This document shows positions 18,455-27,700 of a DNA stretch of 64,000 nucleotides, in pieces. The stretch lies in assembly GCF_900099685.1 (NCBI RefSeq), contig NZ_FNDW01000002.1, forward strand, positions 487,647 through 551,646. Direction: 5' to 3'. The position numbers were made by a program, and so were the translations under genes. The DNA is from Chryseobacterium taeanense (GTDB lineage: Bacteria > Bacteroidota > Bacteroidia > Flavobacteriales > Weeksellaceae). Within the stretch, counting starts at the first letter, position 1; each line of letters starts with the position of its first letter. Under the pieces are notes generated by a model. It made no database searches. It was given only the letters and a program-made list of their open reading frames with translations, and was not told the origin of the DNA.

Positions 18455-18910
18455 TTATAGTTTATTAAGAGATTCCTGAATATTAATTATATTTTTATTT
18501 AAAAGCGCTTTGTAAGCTTCTATTTTTTCATTGTAAGCATCATCATTATTTTTCTTGAAATTATCGAGATCATCCAATAATTTAAGTTCGTCTTTCATTT
18601 TCTGTACTATTTTTTCAAATCTGATTTTCTTGTAACCGTCATTGATAAAAAAATATCTTTTCCGTTCATCCATTTTATTGTGATCTACAATGAGTTCGGC
18701 ATTCAGTAAAAGTGAAATACTTGTTGATACAGAACTTTTGCTTGCAGACAGCACTTCCACGAATTCGTCAAAAGTTATACCCACCTTTTCATAATCAAAT
18801 AAAAGATACGCATATATTTTTGATGCTAAAGGGGGTAAATTGAAAATTACACCGTAGAATTTTACGGCATCCTGAAAAATTTTTTCGTCAATTTCTATAC
18901 TCTTATGCAT
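18455..18910 (-). CDS. GbsR/MarR-type transcriptional regulator of the efflux operon
   Basis: 151 residues from the ATG at 18910 (MHKSIEIDEKIF). The frame extends to a TTG at 18928, but that triplet lies inside the -7 box, so the ATG is preferred. A winged-helix domain covers about 20-90 (ASKIYAYLLFDYEKVGITFDEFVEVLSASKSSVSTSISLLLNAELI), with the recognition helix around SKSSVSTSISLL and a wing containing DERKRYFF. A C-terminal coiled coil follows. It leads the efflux operon and a perfect palindrome lies in its promoter, suggesting autorepression. Confidence 0.9.
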   Translation of the reverse strand: MHKSIEIDEKIFQDAVKFYGVIFNLPPLASKIYAYLLFDYEKVGITFDEFVEVLSASKSSVSTSISLLLNAELIVDHNKMDERKRYFFINDGYKKIRFEKIVQKMKDELKLLDDLDNFKKNNDDAYNEKIEAYKALLNKNIINIQESLNKL

Positions 18911-18925
18911 TGTATAAAATTTTGA

Positions 18926-18952
18926 CAAAAATAAAAATTAGTTCTGAACTAA
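18926..18952 (-). promoter_or_regulatory. Promoter and probable operator of the efflux operon
   Basis: -7 TATTTTTG (18933-18926) is preceded, within the spacer, by the 15-base palindrome TTAGTTCTGAACTAA (18938-18952), perfect apart from its central base. A regulator bound there would block polymerase. Confidence 0.75.
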
Positions 18953-19025
18953 ACGAACAAACATAATAGAGTTTATAAATCTATTGCTTTAAAAACAATC
19001 AATGAGAATAGATTTAACTTTTGGG

Positions 19026-19538
19026 CTAAATTATAATCTTCTCGAAGGCTTTTCTCATTCCACCGGCAAGAAAGACTTCTCCGCAATAAGTATAGCTTTT
19101 ACTTTCAAGAATTTTAAGCATAGCAATATTGTCAAAATTTGTATCTACTTTTACACTCCGGATTCCATGAGATCGGGTAAAATCTTCGATGTGGTCAAAC
19201 AGTTTTTTTACCATTCCCTGTCCGGCAAACTTTTCATCAACAGCAACTCTGTGTACAACAACGAATTCTCCATTACTGAGCCATGCGCCATCAATATTAT
19301 CATAAGCAGGTTCGTCATTTAAAATTAATGCAGCATATACGGCAATTTCTCCATTTACAGTCATTACATATCCGAAACCATTTTCAATATCTTTTTCTAC
19401 AGTATTGAGATTGGGATATCCTTCCTGCCATTGCATACTTCCGTCTTTCCGTCTTCTTTCTATGGCCTGTTGCAAGATATTCCAGATTATATCTCTGTCT
19501 TCCGTTTCTGCCTTTCTCATTTTGATTTCTGAATCCAT
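19026..19538 (-). CDS. GNAT family N-acetyltransferase
   Basis: 170 residues. The fold is visible as MRKAETEDRDIIWNIL (beta1-alpha1), ENGFGYVMTVNGEIAVYAAL (central strands), VVHRVAVDEKFAGQGMVKKLFDH (motif A with the acetyl-CoA loop in a V/R-x-x-G-x-G/A form) and VKVDTNFDNIAMLKILESKSYTYCG (motif B). The substrate is unknown. A second Met at residue 7 is an alternative start. It stands alone between the efflux regulator and a DUF2007-like gene. Confidence 0.9.
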   Translation of the reverse strand: MDSEIKMRKAETEDRDIIWNILQQAIERRRKDGSMQWQEGYPNLNTVEKDIENGFGYVMTVNGEIAVYAALILNDEPAYDNIDGAWLSNGEFVVVHRVAVDEKFAGQGMVKKLFDHIEDFTRSHGIRSVKVDTNFDNIAMLKILESKSYTYCGEVFLAGGMRKAFEKIII

Positions 19539-19623
19539 TGCTACAACTATTTTATTTAGAATAAAGAATTATTAAGAATATAAATTAAATATAATCTTGT
19601 AATATTTTTAAAGTTCATTCACT

Positions 19624-19660
19624 AAAAAAACCGAAAATTAATTAAAGTTAATTTTCGGTT
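19624..19660 (-). terminator. Terminator of the DUF2007-like gene
   Basis: Arms ACCGAAAATTAA and TTAATTTTCGGT around a 6-base loop, with a T7 run on the minus strand. It lies about 35 bases after the stop at 19696. Confidence 0.85.
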
Positions 19661-19695
19661 CGAAGTAGTAAAATTTAAAATTATGAAATTGTTTT

Positions 19696-19926
19696 TTATT
19701 GATTTTCACTTTGCTGGAGATAAGCATCAATTACTTCAAATGCTTTTTTCTCATCTTCCAGTTTCACCATTACTTTCAGCGATGTTGCCGTAGGCGTAGT
19801 GGTAAAAGTAAGGTAATTGTTTTCTACTGAATTTTTAATTTGTGCATCATCCAGTTTCGACTTAATAAGCTGAATTTCTGCAGGTTTGTCACTTTCAAAA
19901 ACTGATACTCTTGTACTTCTTTCCAT
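19696..19926 (-). CDS. Small DUF2007-like putative signalling protein
   Basis: 76 residues: MERSTRVSVFESDKPAEIQLIKSK-type start, then LDDAQIKNSVENNYL and VMVKLEDEKKAFEVIDAYL. This is the alpha-beta pattern of DUF2007 (GlnB/PII-like fold, 'putative signal transducing protein'), in which the protein compares with domains that sense the ends of other proteins; no catalytic residues are seen. It has its own promoter and terminator, so it is monocistronic. Function unknown. Confidence 0.8.
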   Translation of the reverse strand: MERSTRVSVFESDKPAEIQLIKSKLDDAQIKNSVENNYLTFTTTPTATSLKVMVKLEDEKKAFEVIDAYLQQSENQ

Positions 19927-19947
19927 GTTCTGTTACGTTTGAGTATC

Positions 19948-19979
19948 TAAATTTATGACATTTTTTTGAAAATTACAAA
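19948..19979 (-). promoter_or_regulatory. Promoter of the DUF2007-like gene
   Basis: -33 TTTG (19979-19976), 20 bases, -7 TAAATTTA (19955-19948), one mismatch from TAnnTTTG; 22 bases before the ATG. Confidence 0.6.
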
Positions 19980-19987
19980 TCCGCAAT

Positions 19988-21313
19988 TTAAATTTTATGA
20001 ATGTTATTCTCTATTTTGTCCAATGCAATCTGAATTTCTTCTTTCGTAACATTCAGATGTGGTCTGAAACGTAAAGACAGATCACCGCAGGATAAAATTA
20101 TCATTCCGTCCTTCCAAAGCTCATCTCTCATAGCATTTCTTTGTTCAGGAGTCGGAAGATCGATAGCACACATTAGTCCTCTTCCTCTTGCGTTGGTTAA
20201 TTTTTCAGGATATTTTTCCGAAAGCTTTTTAAGACCTTCAAGTAAGTATTCTCCGACAATTTTTGCATTCTCTACAAGATTTTCTTTTTCGATAACTTCC
20301 ATTACCAGCTGAAAACGTAGCATATCGATAAAGTTACCTCCGAAGGTAGAATTGATTCTTGAGCTTTCATGGAAAACATTATCAGGAATTTCATCAAACT
20401 TTTCTTTATTGGCTAAAATTCCGCAAACCTGTGTTTTTTTACCGAAAGAAATGATATCCGGTTTTGCTGTAAAATGCTGGAAAGCCCACATTTTTCCGGT
20501 GATTCCGATTCCGGTCTGCACTTCATCAAAAATAAGAAGGATTTCATTCTGATCACATATTTTTCTTAATCCTAATAAAAATTCATCTCTGAAATGATTG
20601 TCGCCACCTTCTGCCTGAATCGGCTCAATGATGATACATGCAACCTTGTCAGGATTCATCAGAATGGCTTCTTCGATATTTAATAAAGCTAATCTTTCAT
20701 TTTTGATGGTTTCTTCCAGATTTTCCTCAGTGATCGGGAATGTAAGTTTAGGGTTAAGGATTCTCGGCCATTCGAACATCGGGAAATACTGATATTTTCT
20801 GGGATCAGAAGTATTGGTAAGGCTTAAAGTATATCCGCTTCTTCCGTGAAAAGCCTGTCTGAAATGGATACATATTCCGGCTTCTACATCCAGGCCTTTT
20901 TCAAAATTCTTGCGGGTTTTCCAGTCGAAGCATGCTTTCATGGCGTTTTCAACAGCTAATGTTCCTCCTTCGATGAAAAAAGCGTATTGCAGCTCTTCAG
21001 GAATTACTACTCTTTCAAAAACTTCGATAAAATGCGCATATTCTTCAGAGTAGACATCTGCCAGAGTTGGTTTGTTAACTGCCATTTTTCCCAGCCAGTC
21101 CGATTTTTCAACCAGATAAGGATGATTATAACCGATGGATGCTGAGGCAAACATGGAGAACATATCCAGATATTCTTTGTTTGTAAGCTTGTCGTAAAGC
21201 CATGATCCGTGCGATTTTTCAATATCCATCACGAAGTCGAATCCGTCTGCTAAAACATGCTTTCCTATTGTTTCTTTTACTTTGTTTACTTGTATATCAA
21301 TTGTTTGTTCCAT
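19988..21313 (-). CDS. lat: L-lysine 6-transaminase
   Basis: 441-residue class III PLP aminotransferase. The Schiff-base lysine lies in DIISFGKKTQVCGIL (about 285), the PLP-phosphate and ring motifs in EGGTLAVENAMKACFDWK and LLIFDEVQTGIG, and the reading AFHGRSGYTLSLTNT matches lysine-epsilon aminotransferases. It moves the epsilon amino group of lysine to 2-oxoglutarate, giving aminoadipate semialdehyde, which cyclises to piperideine-6-carboxylate. The dehydrogenase needed next is encoded 124 bases upstream on the same strand, matching the lat/pcd pair known from Flavobacterium lutescens. Confidence 0.92.
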   Translation of the reverse strand: MEQTIDIQVNKVKETIGKHVLADGFDFVMDIEKSHGSWLYDKLTNKEYLDMFSMFASASIGYNHPYLVEKSDWLGKMAVNKPTLADVYSEEYAHFIEVFERVVIPEELQYAFFIEGGTLAVENAMKACFDWKTRKNFEKGLDVEAGICIHFRQAFHGRSGYTLSLTNTSDPRKYQYFPMFEWPRILNPKLTFPITEENLEETIKNERLALLNIEEAILMNPDKVACIIIEPIQAEGGDNHFRDEFLLGLRKICDQNEILLIFDEVQTGIGITGKMWAFQHFTAKPDIISFGKKTQVCGILANKEKFDEIPDNVFHESSRINSTFGGNFIDMLRFQLVMEVIEKENLVENAKIVGEYLLEGLKKLSEKYPEKLTNARGRGLMCAIDLPTPEQRNAMRDELWKDGMIILSCGDLSLRFRPHLNVTKEEIQIALDKIENNIHKI

Positions 21314-21437
21314 TTTAATTAATCTTAGGGTTGATTAATAATAAAAATTTTAATAATGCAGAAACAAAGAGATTATTATGTTAAAAAAATTGACAATTTT
21401 TAATTTTTAAAAATCTCTGAATTTCGTAATGTTTTGT

Positions 21438-22988
21438 TTAAAGGTCAAACTTAATTCCTTGTGCTAAAGGAAGGTTTGTTGTATAATTTATCGTATTCGT
21501 TTGTCTTCTCATATAGTATTTCCAAACGTCTGAACCAGATTCTCTTCCGCCGCCGGTTTCTTTTTCACCACCGAATGCACCACCGATTTCGGCTCCTGAA
21601 GTTCCGATATTTACATTGGCAATACCACAGTCTGATCCTGCATGAGAAAGGAATAATTCCGCTTCTCTTAAATTTTGGGTCATGATAGCTGACGATAAAC
21701 CTTGAGGAACATCATTTTGAATGGCGATGGCTTCTTCTAAAGTTTTGTATTTGATTAGGTATAAAATCGGAGCAAAAGTTTCATGCTGTACGATTTCGTA
21801 AGAATTCTTCACCTCTGCGATGCATGGCTTCACATAACATCCGGATTCATAGCCTTTTCCTTTCAGCACTTCACCTTCCACGATGAATTTTGCCCCTTCT
21901 TTTTTACCTTTTTTAATCGCTTCCTGATACATATTTACAGCATCTGTGTCAATAAGCGGCCCAACGTGATTATTTTCGTCTAAAGGATTTCCGATTTTCA
22001 GTTGTCCATATGCTTTTACCAAACGGTTTTTCACTTCGTCATAAACACTTTCATGAATGATAAGCCTTCTCGTGGAAGTACATCTCTGTCCCGCTGTTCC
22101 TACAGCACCGAAAACGGCACCGATAATAGACATATCGATGTCTGCATCTTTTGAGATGATAATTGCGTTATTTCCTCCCAACTCAAGAATCGATTTTCCG
22201 AATCGTTGGGCAACATTGGTAGAAACCATTCTTCCTACTCTTGTAGAGCCTGTGAATGAAACCAATGCAACTCTTTTGTCATCTACCAGTTTTTGTCCGA
22301 TTTCATGATCCGCAACCAAAACACTTGAAATTCCTTCAGAAAGATTGTTTTCCTTTAAAACTTCATTCATAATATTTTGACAGGCAATTGCGCAAAGTGG
22401 TGTTTTTTCTGATGGCTTCCAGATGGTAACGTTTCCACAGATCCATGCCAGAGCGGTGTTCCATGCCCATACGGCTACCGGAAAATTGAACGCGGTAATA
22501 ATCCCCACAATTCCCAGCGGATGATATTGTTCGTACATTCTATGACCCGGTCTTTCCGAATGCATGGTGTAGCCATGAAGTTGTCTTGAAACGCCTACAG
22601 CAAAGTCACAGATATCGATCATTTCCTGAACTTCACCCAATCCTTCCTGCAGCGATTTTCCCATTTCATAAGAAACAAGCTTTCCCAGATCATCCTTATA
22701 TTGTCTTAATTTTTGGCCAAGCTGCCGTACAATTTCCCCTCTTTTGGGAGCGGGAATGAGTCTGAATTCCTTAAAAGCTTTTTCTGCAGCCTCAAGAACT
22801 TTGTTGTAATCCGACTCTCCGGAAGTTTTTACTTTAGCAATAAGGTTTCCGTCGACCGGAGAATAACTTTCTATCGTTTTCCCTGTTGCAAAGTATTTTC
22901 CGCCTGTTGAAGTTCCCTTATTTTCATCCTTAATTCCTAGATTTTTGAGTGTTTTTTCAATCCCAAAATCCTTTACTTTTTTAGACAT
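21438..22988 (-). CDS. L-aminoadipate-semialdehyde / piperideine-6-carboxylate dehydrogenase (ALDH7-like)
   Basis: 516-residue aldehyde dehydrogenase. The NAD-binding SFTGSTRVGRMV motif, the catalytic Glu in LELGGNNAII and the catalytic Cys in GTAGQRCTSTRR are all present. The sequence around GQRCTSTRRLIIHESVYDEV and the AEIGGAFGGEKETGGGRESGSDVWKYYMRRQT-type C-terminus (SGSDVWKYYMRRQTNTINY) are characteristic of the ALDH7A1/AmaB group. It oxidises aminoadipate semialdehyde to 2-aminoadipate. Neighbour lat makes its substrate. Confidence 0.9.
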   Translation of the reverse strand: MSKKVKDFGIEKTLKNLGIKDENKGTSTGGKYFATGKTIESYSPVDGNLIAKVKTSGESDYNKVLEAAEKAFKEFRLIPAPKRGEIVRQLGQKLRQYKDDLGKLVSYEMGKSLQEGLGEVQEMIDICDFAVGVSRQLHGYTMHSERPGHRMYEQYHPLGIVGIITAFNFPVAVWAWNTALAWICGNVTIWKPSEKTPLCAIACQNIMNEVLKENNLSEGISSVLVADHEIGQKLVDDKRVALVSFTGSTRVGRMVSTNVAQRFGKSILELGGNNAIIISKDADIDMSIIGAVFGAVGTAGQRCTSTRRLIIHESVYDEVKNRLVKAYGQLKIGNPLDENNHVGPLIDTDAVNMYQEAIKKGKKEGAKFIVEGEVLKGKGYESGCYVKPCIAEVKNSYEIVQHETFAPILYLIKYKTLEEAIAIQNDVPQGLSSAIMTQNLREAELFLSHAGSDCGIANVNIGTSGAEIGGAFGGEKETGGGRESGSDVWKYYMRRQTNTINYTTNLPLAQGIKFDL

Positions 22989-23012
22989 AAAAAATTTACT
23001 TTTCGTTTTCCC

Positions 23013-23042
23013 TAAAGTTAAAAATATTAAGCGAACTGCAAA
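23013..23042 (-). promoter_or_regulatory. Promoter of the ALDH7-like gene
   Basis: -33 TTTG (23042-23039), 18 bases, -7 TAACTTTA (23020-23013), one mismatch from consensus, 25 bases before the ATG. Confidence 0.6.
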
Positions 23043-23069
23043 ATTTAATTTTTTTTAACGACTTTTTAT

Positions 23070-23099
23070 TTGGACTAATTATAAACATACTTATCTTTG
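23070..23099 (+). promoter_or_regulatory. Promoter of the 64-aa membrane protein gene
   Basis: TTG at 23070-23072, 19 bases, TATCTTTG at 23092-23099: a full-consensus Bacteroidetes promoter 25 bases before the ATG at 23125. It is divergent from the ALDH promoter. Confidence 0.8.
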
Positions 23100-23124
23100 T
23101 ATAGTAATCTTTTGAATTTCAGAA

Positions 23125-23319
23125 ATGGAAACTAATAAGTCGATAAAACCTGACGACGAAAAGAAAAACTCTAAATGGAAGAGTCTTGTTAAAAAGTTTG
23201 GGATAGGCGGAATTATATTTTTTACCGTTAAAGGAATTATTACTTCCACGCTTATTTATTTTCTCGGAAAGAATTTCTGGACGGTAATCAGCAACTATTT
23301 TAGTACGATATTTGATTAA
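23125..23319 (+). CDS. Small single- or double-pass membrane protein, 64 aa
   Basis: 64 residues. A charged, Lys-rich N-terminus (about 1-25) is followed by a hydrophobic stretch at about 27-48 (GIGGIIFFTVKGIITSTLIYFLG) and a short amphipathic tail ending in FSTIFD. No family is recognised. Reality is supported by a consensus promoter 25 bases upstream and a strong hairpin terminator just downstream, so it appears to be a stand-alone transcription unit of about 240 bases. Confidence 0.8.
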   Translation: METNKSIKPDDEKKNSKWKSLVKKFGIGGIIFFTVKGIITSTLIYFLGKNFWTVISNYFSTIFD

Positions 23320-23334
23320 TATAATTGAAAAATG

Positions 23335-23358
23335 AAAGCAGAGAATTCTCTGCTTTTT
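23335..23358. terminator. Bidirectional terminator between convergent genes
   Basis: AAAGCAGAGAA/TTCTCTGCTTT hairpin with A-rich and T-rich flanks on both sides, between the 64-aa gene (+) and the Arc-like gene (-). Confidence 0.8.
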
Positions 23359-23389
23359 CATTTTATTAAGGTTAATAACATTGGATTTA

Positions 23390-23575
23390 TTATTTCTTTT
23401 TTCTTCCGGAATCGACCAGACTCTGATGCAGCAAATACTCAATCTGCCCGTTTACACTTCTGAACTCATCATTTGCCCATTTTTCCAGAAGCTTGTATGT
23501 AGGCTCATCTATCCTTAAAACAAAAGATTTTTTGCCTTTATTTTCGGAAGAAGTCTGAGTTTTTTCTGATTTCAT
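23390..23575 (-). CDS. Arc-like ribbon-helix-helix DNA-binding protein, 61 aa
   Basis: 61 residues. After a polar N-terminal tail comes KSFVLRIDEPTYKLLEKWANDEFRSVNGQIEYLLHQSLVDSG-type sequence: a beta strand (SFVLRID), helix A (EPTYKLLEKWANDE), the turn and helix B (VNGQIEYLLHQSL), which is the ribbon-helix-helix fold of Arc/CopG regulators. No toxin partner is adjacent. It follows the SPFH gene on the same strand by 118 bases, with a dispersed repeat in that gap. It may be cotranscribed with SPFH. Confidence 0.8.
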   Translation of the reverse strand: MKSEKTQTSSENKGKKSFVLRIDEPTYKLLEKWANDEFRSVNGQIEYLLHQSLVDSGRKKK

Positions 23576-23603
23576 TATTTTTGTTTCTAATGCTTTTTTG
23601 TCG

Positions 23604-23640
23604 CACTGTCACTCTGAATAGAACGAAGTAAATGAATCTC
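23604..23640. repeat. Dispersed short intergenic repeat (partial copy)
   Basis: The stretch includes CACTCTGAATAGAACGAAGT followed by AAATGAATCTC. It resembles the GTCATTCTGAA...GAAGAATCTC family of short sequences scattered in Bacteroidetes genomes. Recognised from memory only. Confidence 0.5.
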
Positions 23641-23693
23641 TTCTTCATCAAATGACAAACTTTGCGAAAATTTTAATTATTAATTATTCACTA

Positions 23694-24560
23694 CTAATTA
23701 TACAAAGTTCCTGCATTTAAGATAGGAGTTGCGGCTTTTTCACCACACAGTACTACCATTAAATTGCTTACCATCGCAGCTTTCCTTTCGTCGTCAAGCT
23801 CAACAATATTTTCTTCGGAAAGCTTTTTCAAAGCTAAATCTACCATTCCTACAGCGCCTTCCACAATTTTGGTTCTTGCTGCCACAATTGCTGTTGCCTG
23901 CTGTCTCTGAAGCATTGCTCCCGCTATTTCTGAAGCATAGGCAAGATGCGAGATTCTTGCTTCCTGAATAACAATGCCAGCTTTTGAAAGCCGTTCTGTA
24001 AGTTCCTGCTCAAGGATAGCATTGATTTTGTCTCCGCCTTCCCTTAGTGTAATCGGCGCATGATCGTCTTCCAGATTGTCATAAGGAAAACTCATTGCCA
24101 GATGTCGAACTGCAGCTTCACTCTGCATTCTTACAAAATCCATATAACGTTCAACATCAAAAGCTGCTTTATATGTGTCTCCGACTTTCCATACGATAAC
24201 CACGGCAATTTCAATCGGGTTTCCCATCTTGTCATTTACCTTTAATGTTTGGCCCTGAAGATTTTCTGAACGAAGACTTATTTTCTGTGATGAATACAGC
24301 GGATTGATAAAGAACAAGCCGTTTTCTTTTACCGTTCCGACATATTTTCCAAAGAAATTCAGTACTCTTGAATGATTGGGCTGAATAATCATTAATCCTT
24401 TTAAAAAAAAGCATGAGGTAATAAATACCAGGAATGCAAGAATCACGAAGGTAACACTGTATTCAACGCCTGTAATAAAAAGATAAGCCGAAGCAATGAA
24501 CAATATCAGACAGATTACCAACATAAGGTATCCTGAAATTGGTTTTAAGATTTTTTCCAT
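23694..24560 (-). CDS. SPFH (band 7/stomatin-like) membrane protein
   Basis: 288 residues. Two membrane segments lie near the N-terminus (about 8-30 and 35-55). Then comes the SPFH domain: IIQPNHSRVLNFFGKYVGTVKENGLFF, the NLQGQTLKVNDKMGNPIEIAVVIVWKV core and the IVIQEARISHLAYASEIAGAMLQRQQATAIVAARTKIVEGAVG helix typical of the stomatin-like group. Such proteins organise membrane microdomains and often partner with proteases; no NfeD-like gene is adjacent here. The Arc-like gene follows. Confidence 0.92.
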   Translation of the reverse strand: MEKILKPISGYLMLVICLILFIASAYLFITGVEYSVTFVILAFLVFITSCFFLKGLMIIQPNHSRVLNFFGKYVGTVKENGLFFINPLYSSQKISLRSENLQGQTLKVNDKMGNPIEIAVVIVWKVGDTYKAAFDVERYMDFVRMQSEAAVRHLAMSFPYDNLEDDHAPITLREGGDKINAILEQELTERLSKAGIVIQEARISHLAYASEIAGAMLQRQQATAIVAARTKIVEGAVGMVDLALKKLSEENIVELDDERKAAMVSNLMVVLCGEKAATPILNAGTLYN

Positions 24561-24702
24561 GATATAGATTTTTTTATTTGATATTATTTTGATATCATAA
24601 AGATATGTAAAAATTTTTATTGTCTAATGTTTTTTTAAGTTTCAGATTAAAAAAAAATTAAACCTTAATTTTAAATGAAAACCCTAATGGCTAAGATTTA
24701 AC

Positions 24703-24733
24703 AAAAAAATCCCGAAAATTGCTTTCCGGGATT
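24703..24733 (-). terminator. Terminator of ccsBA
   Basis: AATCCCG and CGGGATT arms with an AAA/TTT inner stem and a T7 run on the minus strand, about 20 bases past the stop. Confidence 0.8.
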
Positions 24734-24753
24734 CTGTTTTATAAATTAAAAAA

Positions 24754-27700
24754 TTATTTTTTAGTCAGAGTTTTAAATTTAACATAAGATGCAATGGCTA
24801 GTGCCAGCATGGTTCCAAGTCCGATGTACACCCAAGCCGGAACAGGAACTGGATCCCCTGCTGCGTAAGAGTGAAGTCCGCTCAGGTAATAATTTACTCC
24901 GAAATACGTCATTACCATCGAACAGAATGCGAACATGGTTGCAACATGGAAAGCCCATCTGCTTCTTAGCCCCGGAACTAATCTCATGTGAAGTACAAAC
25001 GCATATATCATAATGGAAATGAAAGCCCATGTTTCTTTCGGATCCCAGCTCCAGTATCTACCCCATGATTCATTAGCCCAGATTCCACCTAAAAAGTTAC
25101 CGACTGTAAGGGCGAATAAACCAATTGTAAGAGACATTTCAGAAACAATTGCAAGTTCCTTTAAAGTCGTATCGTGATGAATTTTATAAGTACTCTTATT
25201 TGAAATAATGTAGAATACTAAACTGATTACTGCAATAATCATGGATAATGCAAAGAAACCGTAACTTGATGTAATAATCGCTACGTGTACGATCAGCCAG
25301 TACGATTTCAACACAGGAACAAGCGGCGTGATCTGCGGATCAAGTGCTGATCCTCCGTGCGCAAATCCCATCATGATAACCGCTACCATAAATCCGGCTG
25401 CCGGAATCAGTGCATTTGAATTTCTGTACAGTAATAAACCTGCTGTAATTCCTACCCATGAAATAAAAATAATTGCTTCATAACCGTTACTCCAAGGTGC
25501 GTGGCCTGAAATATACCATCTGGCAATCAATCCTAAGAAATGGAAAACATATCCTACAATTCCTATAACAATGATTACTTTAATCGATTTATTTAAAACT
25601 TTATTAGATTTAAATAATTCAACAAAGCCTAAAATCAATAACAAACCTCCAATTATAGTATAGAAAATCAATAATTTGAAATTGATATTTACTTTATTCA
25701 TGAAAACCTCAAGATCAACTTTAGATTTTGCAGGAACTACAGCTTTTCCCCATTTCTGCTGATAATCTGAAAGTTTTTTCAACTGTGCATCTGCTTTTGA
25801 CCAGTTTCCTGATTGCTGAGCCTGCAAAACTTCCGCGAAATATGGTCCCATCACCTCCTGAGATTCTACATCAGGTTCCATTTTCTGATCCAGCCAAGAA
25901 TGCCATGTATGATTCGGATCATTCTTCACGGGAACTATTCTCATAAACTGACCGCTGAAAAACTCGTTGAAAATCTGAACTCTTTCGTTTACTGCGATAA
26001 CTTCTTTGTCATAATTTGTCTGATCAGCCGGTTTTTTACGGAAGGCAGTATTATAATCGCTTTCAAGAATATATCTTAAATTTCCGTTGGCATCCGCCGG
26101 GAAAAGATTCATCAGAGAAGTGTATCCTTCATCGTCTGCCTTTGTTTTATTTTTCAGTTCGTCTCCACCTTTTGTTCCCACTTTAATCATCGGAACCATC
26201 GTCCAGCTTGGAGTATCGATATTCACTGATAAAAACCATTGGTTTGCCGTTAAAGATTTTCCGTCTGTCCCTTTAAACTCGTCTTTTTTATACAGTTTTC
26301 TTAAAATATCAAGAGCTTCTGTATTGATAGGAACAATTCTACCTTCAAAATTCTGAACTAAAAGATATCCGAATTTATCAGCATGTTCTGCACTGATTTT
26401 ATTTCTTGCAATAATTTCATCTGCTGAAACCACTTTCATTTTTGTGAATGGCTGCGCTCCTTGTGGTTTAACAGTTTCCGAAGCCTGAGCGTGGTTGTGA
26501 TTTTCACCTTCTACATGAATATGCTCTCTGCTTCCGTCAGAAGTTCCGTGTGTTTCTATTTTCTGTGCATTCAGACCGAAACTTAATAACAATAAAAGTA
26601 CGGTCACCACTCTTTTTTTATTGGCATCTTTCAGCATTTTATTCAGTTTCCAGAAATGTGTTCCTTTCCAGAAGAACATAAAGAACATTCCGCCGAACAG
26701 AAAAGTATAGCCTATATAAGAAATCAGTGTTCCCCAGAAATCGTGGTTTACGGAAAGTACCGTTCCCATTCTGTCAGGATCAAAACTTGACTGGAAAAAT
26801 CGGTAACCTTTATGATTCAAAACGTGGTTCATATAGATTTTAAAAGGAGTCTGTTTTCCTTCATCAATAATTTTAATATGACTTTCGTAAGCACTCGGAG
26901 ATGAACTTCCCGGATAGGTTTCCATCACGAAATCATCTAATTTAAGCGAGAAAGGTGTATTGTAAATTTTGGGTCCGAAACCGATCATAATATTCAGTCC
27001 GTCCATCGTTACCTGTTTGTATGCATTCGGATTTCCTTTTTCTACTGAAAGATCTACGAGCTGTTTTGTTTTTGGTCCCTGAATTTCTACCGTCAGCATA
27101 TCGGGAACATTCTGATCTTTCTTTCTGTCACCTTCAATTGCCATTAATTTTCCTTTTTTAAGACCTTCAGGAACAACCAGTTTTAGCTCATTAATTGAAT
27201 ATAAGCTTCTTAAAGCCAAAGGCTGGAATTCATCTTTTTTTGTATTTCCCGTAGCCTGAGTTGCCATGGTCATATAACTTGCATCAACAGGCGTTTTGAT
27301 GAATAACTTACCGTTTTCATTTTTAAACTCCACCGCGCCTTCGATAGGTCTGTTAAAAGTTACCAGAGTTCCGTTAATTGACTTGGTTTCACCCGGCTTG
27401 ATGAAAATATTCTGTCTTCCGGTTTGTCCGGTGGATACCAGATGAAGGTATTCTGCACCATTCGGATCAGCAAGAAGACTGTCTTTTTTTCGCTGAACAT
27501 ATTCTTTTGCAATTACTTTCACTTCTTTTCCGTGAAAATCATACGTTGCCTGCAGATCTTTATGTAAAGGTGACATTAGATAAGGGATATCCTGATAATT
27601 TAAAACATCGCCTTTTTCTTCAATCTGAATTTTAAGGAAATTTTTGTCCGTTACGATTTCATTGGAAGTTTCCCCTTCCCGGATGTGCATTATTCCTTCA

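Noticed and set aside
23390..23575. Toxin-antitoxin antitoxin
   Set aside because: No toxin-like gene is adjacent; only the RHH fold is visible.
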